Below the pieces are notes generated by a model. That model worked only from the letters and a program-made list of their open reading frames with translations. It was not told the origin of the DNA and did not search any database. A DNA stretch of 33,012 nucleotides from an uncultured Lachnospiraceae bacterium (GTDB lineage Bacteria; Bacillota; Clostridia; Lachnospirales; Lachnospiraceae). The position numbers were made by a program, and so were the translations under genes. Shown here one piece after another: positions 25,601-32,940 of the stretch. How positions within the stretch are numbered: the stretch's first letter is position 1; each line of letters begins with the position of its first letter. The DNA is taken from positions 1 to 33,012 of the forward strand of contig CADBRN010000027.1 in assembly GCA_902797025.1 (NCBI GenBank). Direction: 5' to 3'.

Positions 25601-26021
25601 GGGAACGGCGGAGGAGCAGATTCTGAAAAAACTGAAAATGAACGGCCTTGCGCCTTCCGATGATCATGCGCTCACGCTGCTCGACCGCGGCCTCGCAGAG
25701 AACGGAGCCGGATCGAATGTCGTGGGCGTGAAACGGAACAGGGATGGGACGCTGGCGAAGAATTCCCAGGCGGCATCCGCGGAGGAATTTCAGGCGCTCC
25801 GGAAGTTTGTCCGGGGCAAGACGGGTGAACTCGCCGCCCGCGTCCGCGCCGGAGAGACAGCGGCGCTTCCGTACCGGTTCGGAACGGAGGACGGGTGCGA
25901 ATACTGTCCGTACAGCGGGATTTGCGGCTACGACGAGCGCATACCCGGATACCGGCACAGACAGCTCGGAACCGTCACGATGGATGAGATCATAAGCAAG
26001 ACACAGGATGGGAGTAATTAA
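22671..26021 (+). CDS. addB: ATP-dependent nuclease subunit AddB
   Basis: A 1116-residue subunit of the AddAB helicase-nuclease that resects double-strand breaks for RecA loading. An N-terminal Walker A motif GGSGAGKS (about 8-15) is followed by VIVPEQFTMQTQKDL, typical of AddB. The C-terminal nuclease domain contains IIDYKTG with Asp916 and Lys918. Four cysteines in the order expected for its structural [4Fe-4S] cluster are visible: Cys767 (FARCAFRHFMQYG) and Cys1076, Cys1079, Cys1085 (CEYCPYSGIC). GGAGG lies about 12 bases before ATG 22671. The stop codon is directly followed by the addA start. Confidence 0.97.
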   Translation: MSLEIVAGGSGAGKSYTVYQELIDESIRCPERDYIVIVPEQFTMQTQKDLVTMHPRHGLLNIDVLSFNRLAWRVFGETGGDTRPVLGDLGKSLVLERVVSACGNDLTVLGGTMRKQGSIGEMKSLISELLQYRVKPEDLGDWLDTGGADGGLLSHKIADIRLIYARFMDYLSSRYLTTEEVPELLCGVIDDSRFVKDSTVVLDGFTGFTPVQLLVVGKLLSLCRRVICIVTADPGTDLFAPCGRHRLFYMSCRMTGQIARLAEEAHCDILPVRWIRGSARFADNAPLRFLEQNILRYPKREYQEETDRIRIREASDPSDEIRYVTAEILRLIRTGQYRYRDFAVVAGDLPEYGRECRRQFEAEKIPYFLDQKKPVLENPLVEFIRSAVDMTVKGFSYESVFRFLRSSLADFEPEEIDRMENYVIANGIRGWKRYEEEWTRVPKHSDEAELEKLNQIRERFVSLLRGFTDGMRRRGMPLSRKAETLYDFLVKNDLQRKLASLSARFEEAGDDGRAKEYRQVYEEVLAVLDKTVEVLGGEKMGNAAFLKLLEAGFSESSIGLIPPGEDQVMVGDLTRTRLKKIKVLFLVGVNEGVVPKSAKTDGLLSEADRAALLGGEIHLAPDSREELASQRFYLYLVQTKASDRLFLSYSRTGASGAALAPSYLIHQVRSVFPAIRIESGNGGCLHLLETREGIQAALLSGIRAPEDAEEERKFVEIAAEEKELFGRLSRAALSHNVTDGIGSAAARALYGARPEHSASRLETFARCAFRHFMQYGIRAAERDEYVFTPADLGIVVHASLERFTRGMEREGLTWGRLTDSDRERLLDEALDSFLHDSGSTVLRDTERNTYEIGRIRRILRRTTWALREQMEMGSFVTESVEHVFRSVIRPDLVLTGKIDRIDVCDDGGDLYVKIIDYKTGNVQFDLPMLYHGISLQLMLYMDAALSDEQKRHPDRRALPGGMFYYRINDPFTDPAAAGTAEEQILKKLKMNGLAPSDDHALTLLDRGLAENGAGSNVVGVKRNRDGTLAKNSQAASAEEFQALRKFVRGKTGELAARVRAGETAALPYRFGTEDGCEYCPYSGICGYDERIPGYRHRQLGTVTMDEIISKTQDGSN

Positions 26022-29000
26022 ATGGGAGTGACCTGGACAGAGGAACAGCAGCAGGTGATCGGGGAACGGGGGCATAATCTGCTCGTATCCGCAGCCGCCG
26101 GCTCCGGTAAGACCGCAGTGCTCGTCGAGCGGATTCTCTCGCTGATCACAGATCCGGAGAAGTCGGCGGATATCGACCGGCTCCTGGTCGTGACCTTCAC
26201 GAACGCGGCGGCCCAGGAGATGAAGGAGCGCATCAGCGCCGCCATCGGAGAGCGTCTCGCAAAAAACCCGGAGGATGTGCATCTGCAGCGGCAGATGGTG
26301 CTGCTTCCGGGCGCGAGGATCAGCACCATCGACGGATTCTGCACCTACGTGATCCAGAATTATTTTCACACGATCGATCTTGATCCGGGTTTCCGGATCG
26401 CGGAGGAGGGTGAACTGAGGCTGATGAGGGCCGATGTGCTCGATGAGATGCTCGAAGAGCATTATGCCGCGGATGATCCCGCTTTTATCTGTTTTGTGGA
26501 GTCATTTTCCAGAGGAAAAAATGACGCGGGCCTCGCGGATCTCATTGAACGGGTCTATCGCTTCGCATCGACGAGTCCGGAGCCTTCCGAATGGCTCTCC
26601 GGCTGTCTTGACGCTTATCAGGCGCAGACGGAGGAAGAACTTGCAAACGCCCCCTGGATGAAGGATCTGCTGGGAAGGGCGGTGCTGCTTTCCGAGGATA
26701 TCCGGAGGATGACAGAGGATGCGGCGGATCTCGCGAAGAGTCCCGGCGGCCCTTCCGCATCGCTCCCGGTTCTTGAAGCGGATCTTGAGTCCGCACAGCT
26801 CCTTTCTGCGTGCCGGACTTACGGAGAATACTATCGATGCATAAGCGGGATCAAATTCCGCACGCTGAATCAGAACGGAAAAAAGTACGCGGACGTTGAT
26901 CCGGAAAAGAAGGATCAGGTCAAGGCGGTCCGCGACGGCATGAAGGATGCGGTCAAAAAGCTGCAGGCGAAATACTTTCCCGTTCCGCCGGAACAGATCC
27001 TCGCCGAACTTGCGATGATCCGGCCGCTGGCGGAGGAACTCATCGCTCTTACGGAGGAATTTGCGGACCGGTTCGCGGAGAAAAAACGCGGAAGCGGCGT
27101 GGTGGATTTCAATGATCTTGAGCATTTTGCCCTTCAGATCCTGCTGAAGAAGACGGAGAACGGATGGGAGCGGACCGATGCGGCGGCGGAGCTGCAGAGG
27201 CGGTTCGCGGCGGTGATGTGTGATGAGTATCAGGACAGTAACCTGCTGCAGGAACGGATCCTCGAGGCGGTGTCCGGAACGGATCAGAAACGGTACGACC
27301 GGTTCATGGTCGGCGATATGAAGCAGTCGATCTATGCCTTCCGCATGGCGCGCCCGGATCTCTTCATGGAAAAATACAGAGAATACGCGCCTCTGGCGAA
27401 GGGGACCGGGACGGTGCAGGATGATGTGACCGGAGTACGGATCAACCTCGGGAAAAACTTCCGGAGCAGGCGTGAGGTGATTTTGCCGGTCAATGCGATT
27501 TTCCGGAGAGTGATGTGCGGGAATCCCGGAGGAATCGTTTACGATGATGAGGCGGCACTCTATGAAGGCGCTTCTTACCCCGAAAACGGCGGCGCGGATC
27601 AGGCGGAGCTGATCCTGATCGACGGGGAGGCGGAGGAGCTGAAAAAAAGCGGAAGCGGCGACGCACTGATCGAAGCGGAAGCGATGGCTGTGGCCGCGAA
27701 GATCCGGGAACTTACGGAGCACGGCCGTGTCTATGACCGTGCAGAGGGGACGATGCGGAGAGCGTCCTACGGCGATATCGCGGTTCTGGTCCGGGACGGC
27801 AAGAAGTCCGCGCCGGTCTACGAGCGTGTATTGACGGGCGCGGGCATTCCGGCCGTGACTGCGTCAGGCAGCGGTTACTTCTCCGCGGTCGAGGTTGTGA
27901 CGGTACTGAATTATCTGCGCATTCTGGATAATCCCATGCAGGACATCCCGCTGACCGCGGTGATGCGCTCTCCGATCGGAGGATTTACGGACCGGGAGCT
28001 CGCGGCAATCCGGAGCGCCGACCAGGATGCTCCGTATTATGAGGCGGTCAGAAAGGCGGCGGAGGAAGGCGTGCCGGAAGACCGGGACGGCCCGGCAGAA
28101 CTGAATGCGAAGCTGAAATCCTTCGTCCGCACCTACCGGAAGCTTCGGGAAAGTGTCATGTATCTGCCTGTTCATGAGCTGATCCTGAATCTGCTTCGGG
28201 AGACGGGCTACGGCGTCTTTGCGGCCGCGATGCCGGCCGGGGCGCTGCGCGAGGCAAACCTGAAGATGCTTGTGGAGAAGGCGGTGGAGTTTGAGAAGAC
28301 GAGCTATCACGGGCTGTTCCAGTTCGTCCGGTATATTGAAAAACTGAATAAATACGAGGTGGATTACGGCGAGGCAAATCCGGAGAGCGAAGGAGGAGAT
28401 TCGGTCCGGATCATGACGATCCACAAGAGCAAGGGACTGGAGTTCCCATTTGTCATACTGGGGCGGCTCGGGGCGAAATTCAACACGAGCGACAGCAGGA
28501 GCGAGGCGGCGCTTCATGTAAGTTCCGGCATCGGTCTGGACGCGATCGATCCGGAGGCACGGACGAAAACATCATCCGCGATCAAACGGGCGATCGCCGG
28601 GACGATCCGCGACGATGCTCTGGGCGAGGAAATGCGCGTTCTCTATGTCGCGATGACCCGTGCGAAGGAAAAGCTGATTATGACCGGAACGGCCGATCTT
28701 TCGGACGCGGTGCTCGCCGCGATCGGGAACGGCGCGAGACAGTCGGAAGAGCCGCTTTCCTATGCGGTCCGTTCCTCGGCGACCTGTTATCTTGACTGGA
28801 TCATCCCCGCACTTCCGGATGAATCGCTGATTCACGTCACCGTCGCGGAACCCTCCGTGATCGGAAGCGGCGAGATCAGAAAGGATGAATCGGAGAAAAA
28901 CCGGATCGCGCGGCTTGCCAGAGCCGCGGAGTCGGTGCGGAACGGTGCGCCGGCGGATCCGGCGATCCGGACTTTTCTGGCGGAGCGCCGCGCGTTTCGC

Positions 29001-29711
29001 TATCCTTATGAGAAAACGGCGGAGCTTCCGGCAAAATTGTCCGTATCGGAGCTGAAAACGCGTTCGGGCGGGGATGGGCAGGAGGACGCCGCCGCGGAAC
29101 TGTTTCCGGAAGAAGTGGTTGTCCCTCTGGTTCCGGAATTTATGAAAGAAAAGAAAACTGCGGAAGAGACCGGAGAAGTGCGAAAGGAAGCCGGACCGGA
29201 GCGGGGCACCGCCTATCATAAGGTGTTCCGGGCGCTGGATCTGAACCGTGCCTCATCGGAGGGGGAGGTCCGGGAACAGATACTGGGGATGGTGAAACGG
29301 GGACTGCTCACGGAGCAGGAGGCGGGAAGTGTCGCTCCATCTGACATCACCGCGTTCGCCGCGACCGGACTGGCGGACCGTATGCGCCTGGCGGAGGGGC
29401 GCGGCGAGCTCCGGCGCGAGCAGCCATTTGTGGCTGATATTCCGGCGCGGGAGATCGATCCATCCTACGACAGTGATGAACCGATTTTGATTCAGGGAGT
29501 CATCGACGCATATTTCAAAGAGGACGGGAAGTATGTTATAGTAGATTATAAGACCGATCGTGTCGGGCGCGGAGGAGGCGCCGCCCTTTCAGAGAAGTAC
29601 CGGGCACAGCTTTTGTACTACAGAAGAGCGGTTGAACAGATTCTCCGGGAGCCGGTCGGTGAGATGATTCTGTATTCAACAGGCCTCGGAAGAGAAATTC
29701 CTGTGAAATAG
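26022..29711 (+). CDS. addA: ATP-dependent helicase/nuclease subunit AddA
   Basis: A 1229-residue UvrD-like helicase with a C-terminal nuclease, partner of AddB. Helicase motifs occur in order: TEEQQQVI (Q motif), AAAGSGKTAVLVERI (Walker A), VTFTNAAAQEMKERI, CDEYQDSN (Walker B), VGDMKQSIYAFRMARP, TIHKSKGLEFPFVIL and LYVAMTRAKEKL. The nuclease site has VIVDYKTDR with Asp1175 and Lys1177. Length is normal for the family. Zero bases separate it from addB (TAA-ATG), so it relies on translational coupling. The region 1035-1075 is a variable linker. Confidence 0.97.
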   Translation: MGVTWTEEQQQVIGERGHNLLVSAAAGSGKTAVLVERILSLITDPEKSADIDRLLVVTFTNAAAQEMKERISAAIGERLAKNPEDVHLQRQMVLLPGARISTIDGFCTYVIQNYFHTIDLDPGFRIAEEGELRLMRADVLDEMLEEHYAADDPAFICFVESFSRGKNDAGLADLIERVYRFASTSPEPSEWLSGCLDAYQAQTEEELANAPWMKDLLGRAVLLSEDIRRMTEDAADLAKSPGGPSASLPVLEADLESAQLLSACRTYGEYYRCISGIKFRTLNQNGKKYADVDPEKKDQVKAVRDGMKDAVKKLQAKYFPVPPEQILAELAMIRPLAEELIALTEEFADRFAEKKRGSGVVDFNDLEHFALQILLKKTENGWERTDAAAELQRRFAAVMCDEYQDSNLLQERILEAVSGTDQKRYDRFMVGDMKQSIYAFRMARPDLFMEKYREYAPLAKGTGTVQDDVTGVRINLGKNFRSRREVILPVNAIFRRVMCGNPGGIVYDDEAALYEGASYPENGGADQAELILIDGEAEELKKSGSGDALIEAEAMAVAAKIRELTEHGRVYDRAEGTMRRASYGDIAVLVRDGKKSAPVYERVLTGAGIPAVTASGSGYFSAVEVVTVLNYLRILDNPMQDIPLTAVMRSPIGGFTDRELAAIRSADQDAPYYEAVRKAAEEGVPEDRDGPAELNAKLKSFVRTYRKLRESVMYLPVHELILNLLRETGYGVFAAAMPAGALREANLKMLVEKAVEFEKTSYHGLFQFVRYIEKLNKYEVDYGEANPESEGGDSVRIMTIHKSKGLEFPFVILGRLGAKFNTSDSRSEAALHVSSGIGLDAIDPEARTKTSSAIKRAIAGTIRDDALGEEMRVLYVAMTRAKEKLIMTGTADLSDAVLAAIGNGARQSEEPLSYAVRSSATCYLDWIIPALPDESLIHVTVAEPSVIGSGEIRKDESEKNRIARLARAAESVRNGAPADPAIRTFLAERRAFRYPYEKTAELPAKLSVSELKTRSGGDGQEDAAAELFPEEVVVPLVPEFMKEKKTAEETGEVRKEAGPERGTAYHKVFRALDLNRASSEGEVREQILGMVKRGLLTEQEAGSVAPSDITAFAATGLADRMRLAEGRGELRREQPFVADIPAREIDPSYDSDEPILIQGVIDAYFKEDGKYVIVDYKTDRVGRGGGAALSEKYRAQLLYYRRAVEQILREPVGEMILYSTGLGREIPVK

Positions 29712-29761
29712 AATCGGGCGCAGTATGTTGTTTTGCACAAGCATCGCGAAAGGAGTTTGCC

Positions 29762-30373
29762 ATGAACGAATTGGTAATGCAGAAACTCAGCTACGGTCTG
29801 TTTGTCCTGACCGCGAAGGAGGGAGAGAAGGACAACGGATGCATCATCAACACGGTAACCCAGGTGGCAAATAAGCCGAACCGGATTTCGATCTCGGTGA
29901 ATAAGGCGAATTATACGCACGACATGATCTTGAGAACCGGGGAATTCAATGTATCGATTCTCTCCGAGGACGCGAAGTTCGAGGTGTTCAAACATTTTGG
30001 ATTCCAGAGCGGAAGAGATGTGGACAAGATGGCGGATCTTACATTTTCCCGCGCGGCGAACGGAATCGCGTACATTGAAGACATGTGCAACGCGTTCATT
30101 TCCGGTAAGGTTATCTCGTCGATCGATGTCGGGAGCCATACGCTGTTCATCGCGGATGTGACCGACGGTGAGGTTTACAGCGATACGCCCTCCGCTACGT
30201 ACGCGTATTATTTCTCGAATATCAAACCGAAGCCGCAGCCGAATCCGGCGGAGAAGAAAAAAGGCTGGATCTGCACGATCTGCGGATACATCTATGAGGG
30301 GGAAGTGCTCCCGCCGGATTTCATCTGTCCGGTCTGCAAACATCCGGCGTCGGATTTCAAACGCCTTGAGTGA
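29762..30373 (+). CDS. hrb: Flavin reductase-rubredoxin fusion (high molecular weight rubredoxin type)
   Basis: A 203-residue protein with an N-terminal FMN-binding flavin reductase-like domain (1 to about 150; SYGLFVLTAKEG, CIINTVTQVANKPNRISISVNK, GEFNVSILSE, HFGFQSGRD). It ends in a rubredoxin domain (about 168-203). The iron ligands are two CxxC pairs, CTIC and CPVC, in WICTICGYIYEGE...PPDFICPVCKHPASDF. The Moorella Hrb protein has this architecture and passes electrons from NADH to a flavodiiron O2/NO reductase (FprA). Here no flavodiiron gene is in the window, so the partner is not known. ATG 29762 follows AAAGGAG. A linker rich in Pro/Lys joins the two domains. Confidence 0.9.
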   Translation: MNELVMQKLSYGLFVLTAKEGEKDNGCIINTVTQVANKPNRISISVNKANYTHDMILRTGEFNVSILSEDAKFEVFKHFGFQSGRDVDKMADLTFSRAANGIAYIEDMCNAFISGKVISSIDVGSHTLFIADVTDGEVYSDTPSATYAYYFSNIKPKPQPNPAEKKKGWICTICGYIYEGEVLPPDFICPVCKHPASDFKRLE

Positions 30374-30427
30374 GGCGCATGTTCCGCGCGGGACGGTGTC
30401 AGTCAATTTTGTAAGGAGTGAATGATC

Positions 30428-31621
30428 ATGGTTAACGAAACAATGAAGCAGCTTGGAAATGTACGCTCTGTGATCCGCGATCTGTTCGAGTACGGAAACA
30501 GGCGCAGGGCGGAGGTCGGAGAGGACCGGGTTTACGATTTCAGTCTCGGAAATCCGAACGTGCCCGCTCCCGCGAAGGTCAAAGAGACGATCCGGGAGCT
30601 TCTCGACGAGAAGGACGACGTCTATCTCCACGGATATACATCCGCACAGGGAGATGCGAACACAAGAAGGGCCGTCGCGGATGATCTGAACCGGCGATTC
30701 GGGACCTCGTTCCGTCCGGACAATTATTACATGACCTGCGGAGCAGCTGCTTCTCTGAAAATCACAATTACCGCTCTGCACACTGAGGGGGACGAGATGA
30801 TCGCGATCACGCCGTTTTTCCCGGAATATCGGGTCTTCGTTGAGACGGCGGGAGCGAAGCTGGTCGTCGTTTCCTCGGATCCGGATACGTTCCAGATCGA
30901 TTTTGACCGGCTCGAGGCCGCTGTCACAGAGCGGACAAAACTGATGATCGTGAACTCCCCGAACAATCCGAGCGGTGTCGTTTACCGCGAGGATTCCATC
31001 AAAAAGCTTGCGGAGCTTCTCAGAAAAAAGGAAGAGGAGTACGGCCACCCGATCTATCTGGTGACCGACGAGCCGTACCGCGAGCTTGTCTACGAGAAGG
31101 ATACGGTCGTGCCGTACGTGACGAAGTATTACCGGGATGCGATCGTCTGCTATTCCTACAGCAAATCCCTTTCCCTTCCGGGGGAGCGGATCGGCTACAT
31201 CCTCGTGCCCGATGAGGTGCGGGATTCCGCTGATGTATATGCCGCGGTCTGCGGGGCCGGGCGGGCGCTTGGATACGTCTGCGCGCCGAGCTTTTCCCAG
31301 CATGTGATCGAGCGGTGCGCCGGGCTTGTCTCCGATCTCGGCGTATATCGGGAGAATCGTGACCTGCTCTACGGGGAGCTGACGAAATACGGATATTCCT
31401 GTGTCTATCCGGACGGGGCGTTTTATCTGTTTATGAAATCGCCGGAGGCGGACGCTACCGCGTTCTGCGAAAAGGCGAAGAAGCATGACCTTCTTATCGT
31501 TCCCGCGGACAGCTTTGGCACACCGGGCTACGTCCGGATCGCGTACTGCGTACGGAATGATATGATCCGCCGCTCGCTTCCGGAATTCAAAAAGCTGGCG
31601 GAGGAGTACGGGCTTTCGTAA
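30428..31621 (+). CDS. PLP-dependent aminotransferase, class I/II
   Basis: A 397-residue fold-type I aminotransferase. The Schiff-base lysine is Lys246 in CYSYSKSLSLPGERIGY. Other conserved parts are FSLGNPNVPAP, TCGAAASLKITITAL, ITPFFPEYR, NSPNNPSGVVY (PLP-contacting Asn), LVTDEPYREL and the substrate Arg near GYVRIAYCV. This branch resembles the aspartate/alanine-type enzymes widespread in Clostridia; the substrate is not readable. Start ATG 30428 is preferred over ATG 30422, since the AAGGAG upstream is about nine bases from 30428 and only three from 30422. A terminator follows. Confidence 0.92.
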   Translation: MVNETMKQLGNVRSVIRDLFEYGNRRRAEVGEDRVYDFSLGNPNVPAPAKVKETIRELLDEKDDVYLHGYTSAQGDANTRRAVADDLNRRFGTSFRPDNYYMTCGAAASLKITITALHTEGDEMIAITPFFPEYRVFVETAGAKLVVVSSDPDTFQIDFDRLEAAVTERTKLMIVNSPNNPSGVVYREDSIKKLAELLRKKEEEYGHPIYLVTDEPYRELVYEKDTVVPYVTKYYRDAIVCYSYSKSLSLPGERIGYILVPDEVRDSADVYAAVCGAGRALGYVCAPSFSQHVIERCAGLVSDLGVYRENRDLLYGELTKYGYSCVYPDGAFYLFMKSPEADATAFCEKAKKHDLLIVPADSFGTPGYVRIAYCVRNDMIRRSLPEFKKLAEEYGLS

Positions 31622-31646
31622 ACAAGAGGTGCATTGAAACAAACGG

Positions 31647-31705
31647 ACCGGGGAGGACTGCGTTTCCTGTTCTCTGAGGAGGACTGCGCGGCTTCCCCGG
31701 TTTTC
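31647..31705 (+). terminator. Terminator after the aminotransferase gene
   Basis: ACCGGGGA (31647-31654) pairs with TCCCCGGT (31694-31701), followed by TTTT and CC. The 39-base loop contains an 11-base direct repeat GGAGGACTGCG (31652 and 31678), which could form alternative pairings. Confidence 0.6.
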
Positions 31706-31746
31706 CTGTGGATTGTCAGAAATCTGTGCGGCGAAAAAAATTGAAT

Positions 31747-31776
31747 CAATTGTACAAACAATTGTTTGGAGATAAT
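31747..31776. repeat. Nested palindromes with possible promoter
   Basis: CAATTGT-ACAA-ACAATTG (31747-31764) overlaps the perfect 14-base palindrome CAAACAATTGTTTG (31755-31768). A GATAAT follows at 31771-31776, and TTGTAC (31750-31755) could be a -35 though the spacing is only 15. This looks like an operator inside a promoter, or the start of a structured RNA. Confidence 0.45.
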
Positions 31777-31861
31777 GTTGCACAAAAATTAAAAAATACA
31801 AGGGTGGCAGCGGCTTTTTATGTCTAGTTGACGGATCCGGGATTTTCGGAAAGACACCAGG

Positions 31862-31942
31862 TTATCCACATTTTTAAACGCCCAAATGGCGCGGAAAGAG
31901 AAGTTATACACGAAGTTATCCACTTTATCCACATTTTCCACC
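31862..31942 (+). promoter_or_regulatory. DnaA-box cluster
   Basis: Two perfect TTATCCACA boxes (31862-31870, 31925-31933), plus TTATACACG (31904-31912) and TTATCCACT (31916-31924), each one base off the consensus TTATNCACA. A weaker TTTTCCACC (31934-31942) follows. The last three abut head to tail with a 9-bp period. All point the same way. No dnaA gene is near. Confidence 0.65.
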
Positions 31943-32087
31943 ACAAATTATGGGTTTCCGATAACCTTTTCCGGTCGAACAGACTTTTTATCACAAGTCA
32001 CGAAATTAATGATTTTGTAAAGAAATCGTCTCCGGAAGGCTTGACAAACCCGTCGTCAAAACATTGGCCGCGAAATTTCTCAAATAC

Positions 32088-32118
32088 GACAATTACATGT
32101 AGTTTTCTGACAATTACA
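32088..32118 (+). repeat. 10-base direct repeat upstream of trmB
   Basis: GACAATTACA at 32088-32097 and again at 32109-32118, 21 bp apart, which is two helical turns. It lies 50-80 bases before the trmB start. Confidence 0.5.
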
Positions 32119-32166
32119 CGAAGCGGCGGCAGAACAGCACATCAGAAAGGAAGGGCACAGCCCGAT

Positions 32167-32823
32167 ATGAGACTCAGAAATATCAAAGGTTCGAGAGAAG
32201 CGATTGATCAGAGCCGGTTCGCGGTCAATGAACCGGAGCAGTACCGCGGAAGATGGTGCACGGTTTTCGGAAACGACCATCCGATTATGATCGAAGTCGG
32301 CATGGGAAAGGGCCGTTTTCTGATGGATCTCGCGAAAGCGCATCCGGAATGGAATCTGATCGGAATTGAGATGTACAGCAGTGTTCTCGTACGTGCGATC
32401 CAGAAAGCGGAGGCACTCGAAGACGGGCCGGACAATTTCCGGTTCATCCGGATGGATGCGCGGTCGCTCACGGAGGTATTTAAAGAGGGCGAGATCGCAG
32501 GCATTTATCTCAATTTCTCCGATCCGTGGCCGAAAGCGCGCCACGCGGACCGGAGGCTGACCTCACATCTGTTTCTGCGCCGCTACCGGGAGATCCTGGC
32601 TCCGGGCGGAAAGGTTGAGTTTAAGACGGACAACACAGATCTTTTTGATTTTTCTCTTGAGGAAGCGGAAGCAGAGCAGTGGGAGATCCTCGGTGTGACG
32701 AGGGATCTTCATCACGACGCGGCGCTCTTTGAGGGAAATATCATGACCGAATACGAAGAGAAATTCTCTGCAAAGGGCAATCCGATCTGCAAAATGATCG
32801 TATCCCCTCCCCGGAGAGCCTGA
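32167..32823 (+). CDS. trmB: tRNA (guanine-N7)-methyltransferase
   Basis: A 218-residue SAM-dependent enzyme making m7G46 in tRNA. It shows MIEVGMGKGRFLMDLA (SAM site) and NLIGIEMYSSVLVRAIQKAE. The TrmB signature is LNFSDPWPKARHADRRL, and FKTDNTDLFDFSL and TEYEEKFSAKGNPI follow near the end. The start is placed at ATG 32167 (MRLRNIKGSREAIDQSR), where the family normally begins, with AGAAAGGAAGGG upstream at a longish distance. A longer in-frame extension to 31828 would encode the DnaA-box cluster and is rejected. The enzyme acts on tRNA, and a tRNA gene follows it. Confidence 0.95.
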   Translation: MRLRNIKGSREAIDQSRFAVNEPEQYRGRWCTVFGNDHPIMIEVGMGKGRFLMDLAKAHPEWNLIGIEMYSSVLVRAIQKAEALEDGPDNFRFIRMDARSLTEVFKEGEIAGIYLNFSDPWPKARHADRRLTSHLFLRRYREILAPGGKVEFKTDNTDLFDFSLEEAEAEQWEILGVTRDLHHDAALFEGNIMTEYEEKFSAKGNPICKMIVSPPRRA

Positions 32824-32891
32824 CCGGAAGGAAACTGCCGCAAAAGAAAAATATTCTGAAAATATTCCGTAAAGTCTTTCTAAAAAAGTAC

Positions 32892-32920
32892 TTGATTTTT
32901 TGTACGGGTTGCCATATAAT
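32892..32920 (+). promoter_or_regulatory. Promoter of tRNA-Lys
   Basis: TTGATT (32892-32897), 17 bases, TATAAT (32915-32920), 20 bases before the tRNA. CTCAA (32921-32925) and TTGAG (32932-32936) form a small dyad between the -10 and the mature 5' end. Confidence 0.8.
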
Positions 32921-32940
32921 CTCAATTGTCGTTGAGATAC

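Larger units (their letters stand above)
31706..32166. other. Long non-coding stretch before trmB
   Basis: About 460 bases without a recognisable gene and clearly A+T-richer than the coding DNA. It holds nested palindromes (31747-31768), a cluster of DnaA boxes (31862-31942), AT-rich sequence (31981-32036) and a 10-base direct repeat (32088, 32109). An open frame in phase with trmB runs through it but does not look like protein. Confidence 0.7.

Noticed and set aside
24870..26462. A 530-codon minus-strand frame across addB/addA, and similar ones at 20717-22222 and 17318-18745
   Set aside because: All are antisense to well-identified genes and have no domain signatures; codon bias alone keeps these frames open.
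29618..31801. A 727-codon open frame on the minus strand
   Set aside because: It lies wholly antisense to the Hrb fusion and the aminotransferase, both with clear motifs and ribosome binding sites. The translation is rich in Arg/His/Ile without any recognisable domain, as expected of a shadow frame in G+C-rich genes.
31799..31820. Sequence resembling the T-box motif (AGGGTGGxAxCGC)
   Set aside because: AGGGTGGCAGCGGC lacks the ACC needed to pair with the tRNA end. There is no specifier stem, terminator/antiterminator pair or amino-acid gene downstream.
31862..32036. The main chromosomal origin oriC
   Set aside because: DnaA boxes and AT-rich DNA are present, but no dnaA, dnaN, rpmH or gyr genes and no clear DnaA-trio element. 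I keep only the DnaA-box cluster as a claim.
31828..32166. N-terminal extension of trmB in the same frame
   Set aside because: The translated sequence only mirrors the repeated DnaA boxes (repeats of VIHxIHxF type), has no ribosome binding site, and TrmB normally begins at the ATG at 32167.
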